From: Clostridiales bacterium
Lineage (GTDB): Bacteria > Bacillota_A > Clostridia > Lachnospirales > Lachnospiraceae
NCBI GenBank assembly: GCA_030154385.1
Contig: JASKJZ010000033.1
Coordinates: 1 to 12,258 of the forward strand
Length of the DNA stretch: 12,258 nt
Direction of reading: 5' to 3'
A program made the translations under genes and the position numbers. Positions 1 to 6,796 of the stretch are shown here, piece after piece. The notes under the pieces were generated by a model, which saw nothing but the letters and a program-made list of their open reading frames with translations, had not been told where the DNA came from and searched no databases. Numbering within the stretch: position 1 is the first letter of the stretch; every line of letters begins with the position of its first letter.

Positions 1-1
1 G

Positions 2-373
2 ACGGCATATATCAACAAGAGCAATCAGATTGGAACACAGTTTGGCCTATCCTATGAATTTCAAATGCCTGTGTTGGATGAGCACTTTTTTGCACGAACA
101 CTGGATCAAATCGGGATGATCGTCTTTTTTCAGGGATATCCCTATGGGAATGCAAGAACCCTTCGTTATAACCAATATGCGATTGCAGGTGCACAAATTG
201 AGAAGATTCCCTATTATTATATAACAAATGAAAATGGAGAGCATTGCTATCATAAAAGAAACTGTGCACTTCTTACGAATAATGGGCATTCCCTCACTGA
301 CTATGTCCCTTATGATACCAAACAAGAGTGTGCAAGCCTCGGGGCATATCCTTGCAGCGAATGTAGGCCGTAA
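2..373 (+). CDS. 3' end of a TadE-like/exported protein with C-terminal Cys-His motif (5' end outside window)
   Basis: The frame is open from the first bases of the window to the TAA at 371-373, giving 123 visible residues, so the true start lies upstream. The last ~45 residues carry a metal-site-like arrangement: EHCYHKRNC, then a GAYPCSEC ending in RP. Four cysteines and two histidines are therefore spaced as YH-x3-C ... PCxxC. This tail is seen on a variety of clostridial exported or membrane proteins, including TadE-like pseudopilins that end in a 'YHxxxxC...PCxxC' element. The preceding stretch (QFGLSYEFQMPVL, then IPYYYITNENG) fits the extracellular beta-rich part of a TadE-like protein. 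The tail is seen directly; the TadE assignment is inference from this pattern and from the membrane-anchored neighbour downstream. The N-terminal membrane segment that would decide it is not in the window. No transcription terminator is visible before the next gene, about 100 bp away, so the two are probably co-transcribed. Confidence 0.6.
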   Translation, partial: TAYINKSNQIGTQFGLSYEFQMPVLDEHFFARTLDQIGMIVFFQGYPYGNARTLRYNQYAIAGAQIEKIPYYYITNENGEHCYHKRNCALLTNNGHSLTDYVPYDTKQECASLGAYPCSECRP

Positions 374-473
374 ATCAATACCAATCATAGATCTTTTTTG
401 AAAAATGAAATTACCGAAGGAATTGCTGAAATAACTGCCGAAAAAATACCGAAGGTTGAGAGGGGAGAAAACA

Positions 474-1592
474 ATGTTAAGGCATATTACCGAGTGGCTG
501 CAAGAAGCGGCGGGACTCCTTATGGGACTTGGAATCATAACGGTTGCGTTGTTGGTATTTGCAGCTGCCAGACAATTTGGGTTTACTGCAAATCAAGAAA
601 TATCGAGTGTAAATCAAGAACTAAAATCGATGACCTACGAAAAATATGACGGAATAAAGCTATCTGGCTCCGAGGTGATGAGTGCGATAAAGCGCTACCA
701 AAAGAAGCTGCCCGTAACCATCTATACAGGAGAATCAGTTAAGACCTATCAAGGAGATTTTAAGGTGGCTAATAACCGAAGCAGCAGTGAAAATTATATA
801 AAACCATCCGGTGTTTATGTGGGAAGTCTATTAAAAAATGAGGAGGATATAAAAGGACTTATCTTTGCAAAGGAGGGAGTACTACTGACGGATACAAGCT
901 ATAAAGAACTTTTATCAAAGCTTGTAGGTGCAGATGCAAACAGCTCCTCTATGGAAGACTTAATCGCAAAGGCAGGCGGCATTATATCCGACAAGGAATC
1001 TGTTATACAGGTGTTAAACCAAAATATAGCATCCCTGAATAGCGAAATATATAATCTGGAAAACCAAAGAAATGCACTGAATAAACAGGTGAGTAGTTTA
1101 TATAGTCAGATTAATAGTATAAATGGCCAGTTAACCAGTACGAAGAACAGTTATAATGCACTGTTAATAGATGTACAGAATGGGAAAAGTCAGATAGCAG
1201 GTGCAGTCAGTGGAAAAGGAGTAACAACAGCAGCAAACGACAGCTTTCAAACGATGGCAAACAATATTAATGCAATACCAGCAGGGGTGTCCTTTGCAAG
1301 TGGGACGGCATACTCACCAATGGTCGGAGGTATTATGGGTTATGCGACAAAGCACAGTATCGAGGTACGAGGGCTGTCCTTTCAGCCAAATGTAATTTTA
1401 ATATATTGGGAGCGATATGGAATGACGTTTTATTTGCAGTCTTATTACAATGGTATTATGCACATGGCGAATAGTAGTAACGTAGACCCTGTCTGTTATA
1501 CCTATTCCGATGGATTTGATATGAGTGCATATTTTGGATATGACTACTATGATACTCCACAAGTACAATGGATAGCATTTAAGACAAATTAA
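474..1592 (+). CDS. Membrane-anchored coiled-coil surface protein with phage-tail-fibre-like C-terminus
   Basis: This is a 372-aa protein. ATG 474 is preferred because AGGGGAG (461-467) sits 6 nt upstream; a TTG at 456 is in frame but would put that Shine-Dalgarno inside the gene. Residues ~13-32 form one membrane segment, and there is no obvious signal peptidase site. Residues ~55-85 hold a YEKYDGIKLSGSEVMSAIKRY motif, like that of small proteins in clostridial Flp/Tad pilus loci. Residues ~175-233 are a coiled coil with regular L/I/V spacing and many N, Q and S. Residues 237-268 (GKSQIAGAVSGKGV, then DSFQTMANNINAI) closely resemble the 'GK-I-A-A-I-GKGV-T-DSF-TMA-NI--I' linker common in phage tail-fibre proteins. 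Residues 272-372 begin with a GTA...IEVRGLSFQPNVILIY pattern, also typical of tail-fibre tips, and are rich in Tyr. The predicted form is an N-anchored stalk with an outward binding head. No biochemical function is known to me. It follows the TadE-like fragment, and the repeat-rich gap follows it. Confidence 0.75.
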   Translation: MLRHITEWLQEAAGLLMGLGIITVALLVFAAARQFGFTANQEISSVNQELKSMTYEKYDGIKLSGSEVMSAIKRYQKKLPVTIYTGESVKTYQGDFKVANNRSSSENYIKPSGVYVGSLLKNEEDIKGLIFAKEGVLLTDTSYKELLSKLVGADANSSSMEDLIAKAGGIISDKESVIQVLNQNIASLNSEIYNLENQRNALNKQVSSLYSQINSINGQLTSTKNSYNALLIDVQNGKSQIAGAVSGKGVTTAANDSFQTMANNINAIPAGVSFASGTAYSPMVGGIMGYATKHSIEVRGLSFQPNVILIYWERYGMTFYLQSYYNGIMHMANSSNVDPVCYTYSDGFDMSAYFGYDYYDTPQVQWIAFKTN

Positions 1593-1595
1593 GAA

Positions 1596-1653
1596 AATCA
1601 AAGATAAAAAAATCAAAGATAAAAATAGAGAATAAAACCTAGAGAATAAGACC
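1596..1653 (+). repeat. Two abutting tandem duplications (15 bp x2, then 14 bp x2)
   Basis: A 15-bp unit (aatcaaagataaaaa) occurs twice without a mismatch at 1596-1610 and 1611-1625. It is followed directly by a 14-bp unit (tagagaataaaacc) at 1626-1639 and 1640-1653, where the second copy differs by one base. The block starts 3 bp after the stop codon of the coiled-coil protein gene. The second 15-bp copy also forms the left arm of a long inverted repeat with 1841-1860, and the second 14-bp copy supplies the -35-like hexamer of a putative promoter. Confidence 0.85.
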
Positions 1654-1668
1654 TAGTTTTGATATAAT
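1640..1668 (+). promoter_or_regulatory. Putative sigma-A-type promoter
   Basis: A perfect TATAAT lies at 1663-1668. TAGAGA (1640-1645, 4/6 match to TTGACA) lies 17 nt upstream of it. It would start transcription near 1674-1676 and could serve the structured element, and through it the SLH gene at 1930. The predicted start falls inside the 5' arm of the outermost short stem (1669-1677), so a transcript from this promoter would lack most of that arm. AT-rich DNA gives many chance -10 matches. Confidence 0.4.
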
Positions 1669-1827
1669 GATGATACCAGGGTCAAAGCGTCATGTGTTTC
1701 ATGCTTGCATGAAAAAACATGACTCCTTGACCCGCCAAAACATGAGAAAGTAGCCCGAATAGGGCGGATTTCGAATGTTTTCAGGATTGTGAGAGCACAA
1801 AGTGCGGAACAATCCGTGGGTATCATC
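1669..1827 (+). ncRNA. Candidate multi-stem structured RNA / intergenic element
   Basis: Four nested or consecutive inverted repeats make a closed multibranch fold. P1 is gatgatacc 1669-1677 with ggtatcatc 1819-1827 (9 bp). P2 is gggtcaa 1679-1685 with ttgaccc 1727-1733, continued by gtcatgt 1689-1695 with acatgac 1717-1723 and tttcatg 1697-1703 with catgaaa 1708-1714. P3 is aaaacat 1737-1743 with atgtttt 1775-1781, containing gccc 1753-1756 with gggc 1762-1765. P4 is ggattgt 1784-1790 with acaatcc 1809-1815, containing gcac/gtgc closed by a 3-nt loop (1795-1805). All helices lie end to end with very short joints, which is unlikely by chance. I do not recognise it as a named riboswitch or ribozyme. 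The + strand is preferred because a TATAAT precedes it and a T8 run (1854-1861) follows. Either strand could fold, and a non-transcribed mobile or dispersed repeat is an equal alternative. Confidence 0.45.
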
Positions 1828-1929
1828 AGTCAAGGTAGACTTTTGATCTTTGATTTTTTTTCTAACAGAAGGGATCGAAATATGAAAGTGTTGGAGAGAA
1901 CTAAATAACATGAGATAAGGGGAAGAAAA

Positions 1930-3306
1930 ATGAGGACATGGAGTAAAAAAATAGTATTTTTTATGGTTTTGGTTGTATCTATAATTTCAATGTTTCCAGA
2001 AGTGGATGAAGCCTATGCCCTGCAAGGAGTAAATGTAGGTCAAGTAGGTGGCGCACAGGCAAAACAAGAAGCATCTGATGGAGCAATTCTACGAAAACAG
2101 TCTGCACAAATCAAAGAATGTAGTATCGGTACTACGGAAAAGTATGTCGCACAGAAACTAAAGCTTACGATTAGCGGCAGCGGATACGGTGCTTATCGGG
2201 ATGCATTGGTAGAAGAGCAGATTCTATTGCCAACCGAGCTTACGGACACCAAGAAAAGCATCACAAAGGCAGAGCTTGCCCTATTAGCCTCAAGAGTCAT
2301 GGCATACAAGGGAGAAGAAGAGGATATGGACCTTTCAAAGACCATCGTATCGGACAAGCGGATCTCAGACTTATCCAAAATGAAAGAACCTTACAAATCC
2401 AGTGTGGTTTGGGTATTTGGTGAGGGTGTTATGGTAGGCAGCAGTAACGGTGCTTATAGCCAGAGCCGAAAGTTTAAGCCAACAGAAACCGTAACGACGG
2501 GAGCGATGAAATCTGTGATATTAAAAGCTCTGGGAGAGAAAGATAGAAGCATTATGAGTCCCGATGGACAGCTCACGAGAACAACGAATTTACCATCAAA
2601 TTATAAAAAATTTGATTATATACTTTCTGCTTTTCCAAACAAATTTTATCAGCAGAGGTTTAACTATCAGTATAGTGTGTTTTATTATGAACCTGTAAAT
2701 TTAAAAGATTATGCTGCTCCCGTAGATATAAAGAAGCAGATGGAAAAATACAACTCGGACTTTGTTAATGATGAAAATGTGGAACGCTGGAGCAATGTAG
2801 TGAAAGAAAATCTCACGTATCGTTTTAATTTTAATTATAAAACAGTAGATGATGAATGGATTGCTAGATTAAGAAACACGTATTTTAAATCGTATACGGA
2901 TTATGATGATGTCGCAACTGACAAAATTAAATATTATGTAAAAAAAGCAACAGAGAATCAGGTTGTATTAAAATCGGATCAAATTGTTGTAGAGCCATCC
3001 ACTTTGTATTGCGATAGTACATATTATGTGTTTCGTTGTTATGTAAAATTTAAAATTTCTTCTGCAAAAGAGATGTATGCTTATAATTCTGGAAAGCAGA
3101 AGGATCTTATTTATTCTGATGTGAATACGAATCTAAAAAATCTAAAAAAGGGGATTTGGATCGAACGCTATTTCGATATTGGGGTTTCGACATCTAATGT
3201 CAATGATGATGGTAGTAATTATGCTGTTTTTATGGATAGATTATCGGATCGTACAAAACCTGATTTGAGTAAATATGAAGGTCAAAATATTTGGTGTTTA
3301 TATTAG
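1930..3306 (+). CDS. Secreted SLH-domain protein with unknown C-terminal domain
   Basis: This is a 458-aa protein. ATG 1930 has AAGGGG (1917-1922) 7 nt upstream. A Sec signal peptide occupies residues 1-30: basic WSKK, a hydrophobic core, and AYA as likely cleavage site. Two S-layer-homology-like repeats follow. The first is at ~86-125 (YGAYRDALVEEQILLP, then ITKAELALLASRV). The second and clearer one is at ~145-201 (ISDL, VVWVFGEGVMVGSSNGAYS, FKPTETVTTGAMKSVILKAL). The usual TRAE motif is degenerate, reading ITKAE and VTTGA. SLH domains bind pyruvylated secondary cell-wall polymers, normally with three repeats, so binding may be weaker here or shared with a partner. Residues ~215-458 are rich in aromatic and charged residues (LPSNYKKFDYILSAFPNKFY near the start), with no family I recognise. 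The gene is 11 bp from the 1064-aa exported protein and is surely co-expressed with it. Its leader contains the repeat element and a T8 run, so read-through control is possible. Confidence 0.8.
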   Translation: MRTWSKKIVFFMVLVVSIISMFPEVDEAYALQGVNVGQVGGAQAKQEASDGAILRKQSAQIKECSIGTTEKYVAQKLKLTISGSGYGAYRDALVEEQILLPTELTDTKKSITKAELALLASRVMAYKGEEEDMDLSKTIVSDKRISDLSKMKEPYKSSVVWVFGEGVMVGSSNGAYSQSRKFKPTETVTTGAMKSVILKALGEKDRSIMSPDGQLTRTTNLPSNYKKFDYILSAFPNKFYQQRFNYQYSVFYYEPVNLKDYAAPVDIKKQMEKYNSDFVNDENVERWSNVVKENLTYRFNFNYKTVDDEWIARLRNTYFKSYTDYDDVATDKIKYYVKKATENQVVLKSDQIVVEPSTLYCDSTYYVFRCYVKFKISSAKEMYAYNSGKQKDLIYSDVNTNLKNLKKGIWIERYFDIGVSTSNVNDDGSNYAVFMDRLSDRTKPDLSKYEGQNIWCLY

Positions 3307-3317
3307 GGGTAGCATAA

Positions 3318-6300
3318 ATGAAGCATTTCATACGAATTGGAATAATACTTTTTTTCGTCTTTTCATTGTGTTCGAATCTAAAAGCAGCAGAAGCTAGTGC
3401 TCCAGAGGGAGTGACTGTTTCGATGAACAAAATAACAGGAGATGTTACAATTATTGCAGATGCAACAACAGCTTCTACAAATACTACATGGGAAACCATG
3501 GGATTCATGGTCTGCAAGGATTCTTATTCTGATATGAATCCTCAAAAACCATATGGACAGTTTAATCTTGCAGAAGGAGAAAAGAAAGATGATGTGGATG
3601 GGGATACCACGACAACAACCTTTTTATTTAAATTTGATAAAGTAAAAGACCAATATGAAGAAGCTGGTATTAACTCAAAAAGTTTAGATAAATATGGTGG
3701 GACAATATGGCTCAACGGTATTATACGAGCTAATTACGCGTCAGGAGGAAGCAGTAGCTGGAAGTACAGTTATAGTGCAATTGCTAACATTTCAACAGTA
3801 AATTGGCCAGATTATGTAAAGGATGATTTAAAAAAACGATATAATATCCCGCTAACATTTAGTCCTCCTGCGAATACGAAAGTTTATTTGACAACGATGA
3901 AGTATAGTAATTCGAATGGCTATACAGAAGTAAGCAGTGTACCGTTATCTACAAAAGAACGAGTACACAGTACATTTACGACAACTACGAGCATGATACC
4001 AGGAACCATTACTTCTGATGTTACGGGAAATACACTGTATCTGTATCGTGTATACTGGACAAGACTGAAGGAAGATAAACATGAGTACACGCAAGGATAT
4101 TATAGAAAACCAAGAGATAAGCTAAGTATTGATTCTTCCATAAATCCTCTTATAGACTGGGAAAAATATAAGGATGCTTTGTATCCTCTTAGAAATCGAA
4201 AGGATCTAGGAAGTTCGACCACGTATGTGAGCACTGATAAATATGCGTTGGGTTGCAATTTTTATGAGGTTGTCGATGGAGGGATAGAAATTGTTTGTGT
4301 TTATAAAAGTTTTAAGCTGCCACCTACACACGAAGATGGTACTAGTATAGATATAGGCGCTGATATTATTGATCCATATACTGTGGAAACAATACAAGCT
4401 GATGCACGATTTAGTGAGCAATTTAACTCGGAAAGAGGAATTCCAACTACAGAGACTCAATATGTTTGTGCGTATACCGATGAATATCTATTGCAGTATA
4501 ATTTTGTACATTATTCTGGATGGAAAGAATTCTTACAAAAGTCAGGGAACTCTTTTGTGGTAGCGAAGCGATCCTATAGCTATTGGAAAATTGAAGATCT
4601 CAATGTCTATTCTATTTCATATGCGAGAGCGTCAAATTATTCCCTTCCCGGAGGGCAGGTTTATTTGACGCCAACCAGCTATTATAATGCTCCGAAGGTG
4701 AATTATCAGGTTTACAGTAATAATTACGTAGAGCCGGTGGGTGGTGGTACTTCGGTCGGTCAGTATACCGTATGGAATGATTCTTTAACATTTAATGGCG
4801 AAGTCATAATGGATAGTACACACACCAACAGCACAGCACCGACTCCGAAAAGTATGCCAAAGTCAGGAAGAGCGAATGCATATGCATTATATCAGAGTGG
4901 ATATATGATTGATGCCACAAAATCAAATGGAGAATATGGAAGCGAGGGGGTAATATGTTACACACGTACCACTCACTATGGAGACGATGCGGAAGGAACT
5001 AGCATCATTTATGATGTAGACGACATCAACGATGTGACCATTCATACTCCGGTAATTTGTGATGCTAAAATAGAAGATGTTAGAAAATATAATCAACTTA
5101 TAAATCCAGATTCTTCCGTGGCAAGTCTTGTCCTAGACACCTATTTCCACATCACCATCCCTACCTATGGCTATCACACCAATTTAAAAGGCTATGGTAC
5201 CCGCGACTATGCCAAATACACGGCCACCCGCGAAGCAAAGTTCCCCTTCGATGTCATAAAAGACAACACCTACATTGCCTCAAACACCTGGACTTCCGTT
5301 TCAACGGACACCAAGTTTTATCTTCCTGTGTGGGTAGATGAAGGACAATACACAATCGAGTTTCGTGCCCGTGCGATCAACTGCGATGTCAACAGCGGAC
5401 TATCAAAAACCGAGGATCTTGCGAATGCAGATTTTGAGAATTATGTTGCCACTGATACCGCAGATGTTGAGGTAAGTGGTCGCCTCTATAACTTCAATCT
5501 CTATGACGTATCGGATTATCCCATCTGGCAAAATGTATTTCGACAGCCTAATTCTATGAAATTTACAGGAGTGAATTATACCGTAGGAACGAAAGATAGG
5601 AATGGAAATCCTTCTTTGGATGGAACGAAGAGCAATCTTCGAAGTGAACGATTTACATTGCCAATTATGAATGGGAGTCACCCTAATTATTCCCAGATCG
5701 GTGCCATAAAGCCAGGGTATTATACGAGGTTTTCCGTTAATACAATCGGAAATTACGATGGCGCAAACGACTATATTCGAATCACACCTAGGTTCTATTT
5801 CATCGATAAAGAAGGAAAAAGCAGGCAGGAGGTCGATGTTTACTATACACAGAAAAGCGAAGCAAAAAACAGTCAGCAGGTTTTAGTCAAAATTGGAAGC
5901 AGCCTGGATAAGGAAAATGTACACACACTTCGAGCAACCGATCCTTACCTTGTGGGAGATGGCTTTCGTGGCATATCGGCTACCGAAAAGACCAAACAAA
6001 AGGTATACACGTTTGGAAATCTTATGATACCAAATGTACTCATGCACTACACTGGTGCAACGTCGTCGTATCAACCACTTCATTCCTTCCCTATAAATAA
6101 CTTGGCAGAAATGCAACAAAAGACACTTCAAGCACACTCTGTGCAAACCTGGATTTGTGAATATTATCTTCCGTCTATTCTTCACATTGCCCCCAAAAAC
6201 TACGACATATTATCCGTTACTGACAAAAATGGAGGTTTGACCTTTGAGGAGGCTTTTTGGCTCAATCAAGGGTACCTAATGGTCAATTTTCAAATTGAAA

Positions 6301-6512
6301 GCATTCAAAATAATCAGCGGCATTTAAGCTATATCAATACCCAAAATGAAAAAAATGGATACGCAAACATGTGGAAGATGGAAGGTGGTAAAGGAAGTAA
6401 ACAAGATAATATTGGTAATACCTTTCTCCTTATGGAGGGAGACTATGTGATGTACCAAATTGATCAGGAAAAAAGTGTGCGGACAGACTATCCAGCAAGT
6501 CGTATATACTAA
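3318..6512 (+). CDS. Large exported protein of unknown function (1064 aa)
   Basis: ATG 3318 has AGGGG (3305-3309) overlapping the upstream TAG, with an 8-nt spacer, indicating tight coupling to the SLH gene. Residues 1-23 form a Sec signal (MKHFIR, hydrophobic run, LKA before AEASAPEG). The Cys at 18 lacks a proper lipobox, so it is not read as a lipoprotein. The mature protein is rich in Tyr, Thr, Ser and Asn, with many short hydrophobic-alternating stretches that suggest beta-sandwich domains. No transmembrane segment, LPxTG sorting motif or SLH repeat is visible, so retention at the surface would need a partner, plausibly the SLH protein. Residues ~602-711 look like a separate module (YFHITIPTYGYH, then WVDEGQYTIEFRARAIN) and carry a distinct codon bias. 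The C-terminus ends in WKMEG, GDYVMYQIDQEKS and SRIY. I cannot assign a family. An adhesin or pilus-associated surface protein is inferred from context only. Confidence 0.75.
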   Translation: MKHFIRIGIILFFVFSLCSNLKAAEASAPEGVTVSMNKITGDVTIIADATTASTNTTWETMGFMVCKDSYSDMNPQKPYGQFNLAEGEKKDDVDGDTTTTTFLFKFDKVKDQYEEAGINSKSLDKYGGTIWLNGIIRANYASGGSSSWKYSYSAIANISTVNWPDYVKDDLKKRYNIPLTFSPPANTKVYLTTMKYSNSNGYTEVSSVPLSTKERVHSTFTTTTSMIPGTITSDVTGNTLYLYRVYWTRLKEDKHEYTQGYYRKPRDKLSIDSSINPLIDWEKYKDALYPLRNRKDLGSSTTYVSTDKYALGCNFYEVVDGGIEIVCVYKSFKLPPTHEDGTSIDIGADIIDPYTVETIQADARFSEQFNSERGIPTTETQYVCAYTDEYLLQYNFVHYSGWKEFLQKSGNSFVVAKRSYSYWKIEDLNVYSISYARASNYSLPGGQVYLTPTSYYNAPKVNYQVYSNNYVEPVGGGTSVGQYTVWNDSLTFNGEVIMDSTHTNSTAPTPKSMPKSGRANAYALYQSGYMIDATKSNGEYGSEGVICYTRTTHYGDDAEGTSIIYDVDDINDVTIHTPVICDAKIEDVRKYNQLINPDSSVASLVLDTYFHITIPTYGYHTNLKGYGTRDYAKYTATREAKFPFDVIKDNTYIASNTWTSVSTDTKFYLPVWVDEGQYTIEFRARAINCDVNSGLSKTEDLANADFENYVATDTADVEVSGRLYNFNLYDVSDYPIWQNVFRQPNSMKFTGVNYTVGTKDRNGNPSLDGTKSNLRSERFTLPIMNGSHPNYSQIGAIKPGYYTRFSVNTIGNYDGANDYIRITPRFYFIDKEGKSRQEVDVYYTQKSEAKNSQQVLVKIGSSLDKENVHTLRATDPYLVGDGFRGISATEKTKQKVYTFGNLMIPNVLMHYTGATSSYQPLHSFPINNLAEMQQKTLQAHSVQTWICEYYLPSILHIAPKNYDILSVTDKNGGLTFEEAFWLNQGYLMVNFQIESIQNNQRHLSYINTQNEKNGYANMWKMEGGKGSKQDNIGNTFLLMEGDYVMYQIDQEKSVRTDYPASRIY

Positions 6513-6526
6513 GAATAAGCAGATAT

Positions 6527-6573
6527 AAATGCCAGTAGATGATAAATTAAAACTCATCCGCTGGCATTTTTAT
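6527..6573 (+). terminator. Intrinsic terminator of the surface-protein unit
   Basis: aaatgccag (6527-6535) pairs with ctggcattt (6561-6569), and inside it gatga (6538-6542) pairs with tcatc (6554-6558) around an A-rich loop. The downstream arm runs into a short T-rich tail (to about 6571). It begins 14 bp after the stop codon of the 1064-aa gene and separates the surface locus from the transporter operon. Confidence 0.8.
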
Positions 6574-6796
6574 GCCTTGTTTTCAGTCGGCAATGCTCTG
6601 GAAATTCAGCTGACCATGCACCAGTTATTCACCTACAGATGAATCCTCCAAGTATTATGACTCCATAAGATACTATGATAAAAACAAATCTATTCGGATA
6701 TTAATGAAGCATAAATTCCTGTAACCTTATATTAAAGATTTGAAGTAGAACAGAACCAAATGCAATTAGTTATTGAAAAATTGGAGGAATTGAAGT
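6574..6796 (+). promoter_or_regulatory. Gene-free leader of the dehydrogenase/ABC operon
   Basis: No open frame with a start and Shine-Dalgarno is visible on either strand. The operon promoter should lie here, because a terminator precedes it and the first dehydrogenase gene follows. -10-like hexamers occur at 6674-6679 (TATGAT) and 6728-6733 (TATATT), but neither has a convincing -35 at 16-18 nt. No clear operator palindrome or catabolite-response element was found by eye. Confidence 0.35.

Larger units (their letters stand above)
1606..1860. repeat. Long inverted repeat flanking the intergenic element (MITE-like or outer RNA helix)
   Basis: Bases 1606-1620 are the perfect reverse complement of 1846-1860 (15/15). 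After one mismatch the pairing extends 4 more bases, giving 1606-1625 against 1841-1860 at 19 of 20. The arms enclose 215 bp that contain no gene but several further inverted repeats. Terminal inverted repeats of this size around a short non-coding interior are what a MITE shows. The same arms could also act as the outer helix of an RNA whose 3' arm ends in eight T residues (1854-1861), with a role in terminating transcription. I could not identify a target-site duplication, and the arms are A/T-rich, which weakens the mobile-element reading. Confidence 0.6.

Noticed and set aside
374..473. Terminator between the first two genes (T6 run at 394-399)
   Set aside because: No stable hairpin precedes the T-run. 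A short repeated taccgaagg is present but forms no clear structure.
398..649. 83-aa frame overlapping the start of the coiled-coil protein gene
   Set aside because: It has no Shine-Dalgarno, overlaps the better-supported gene out of frame, and shows no recognisable motif.
1669..1827. Known riboswitch or ribozyme (c-di-GMP, c-di-AMP, hammerhead, T-box)
   Set aside because: None of the core motifs I know for these classes could be matched by eye, so the element is left unnamed.
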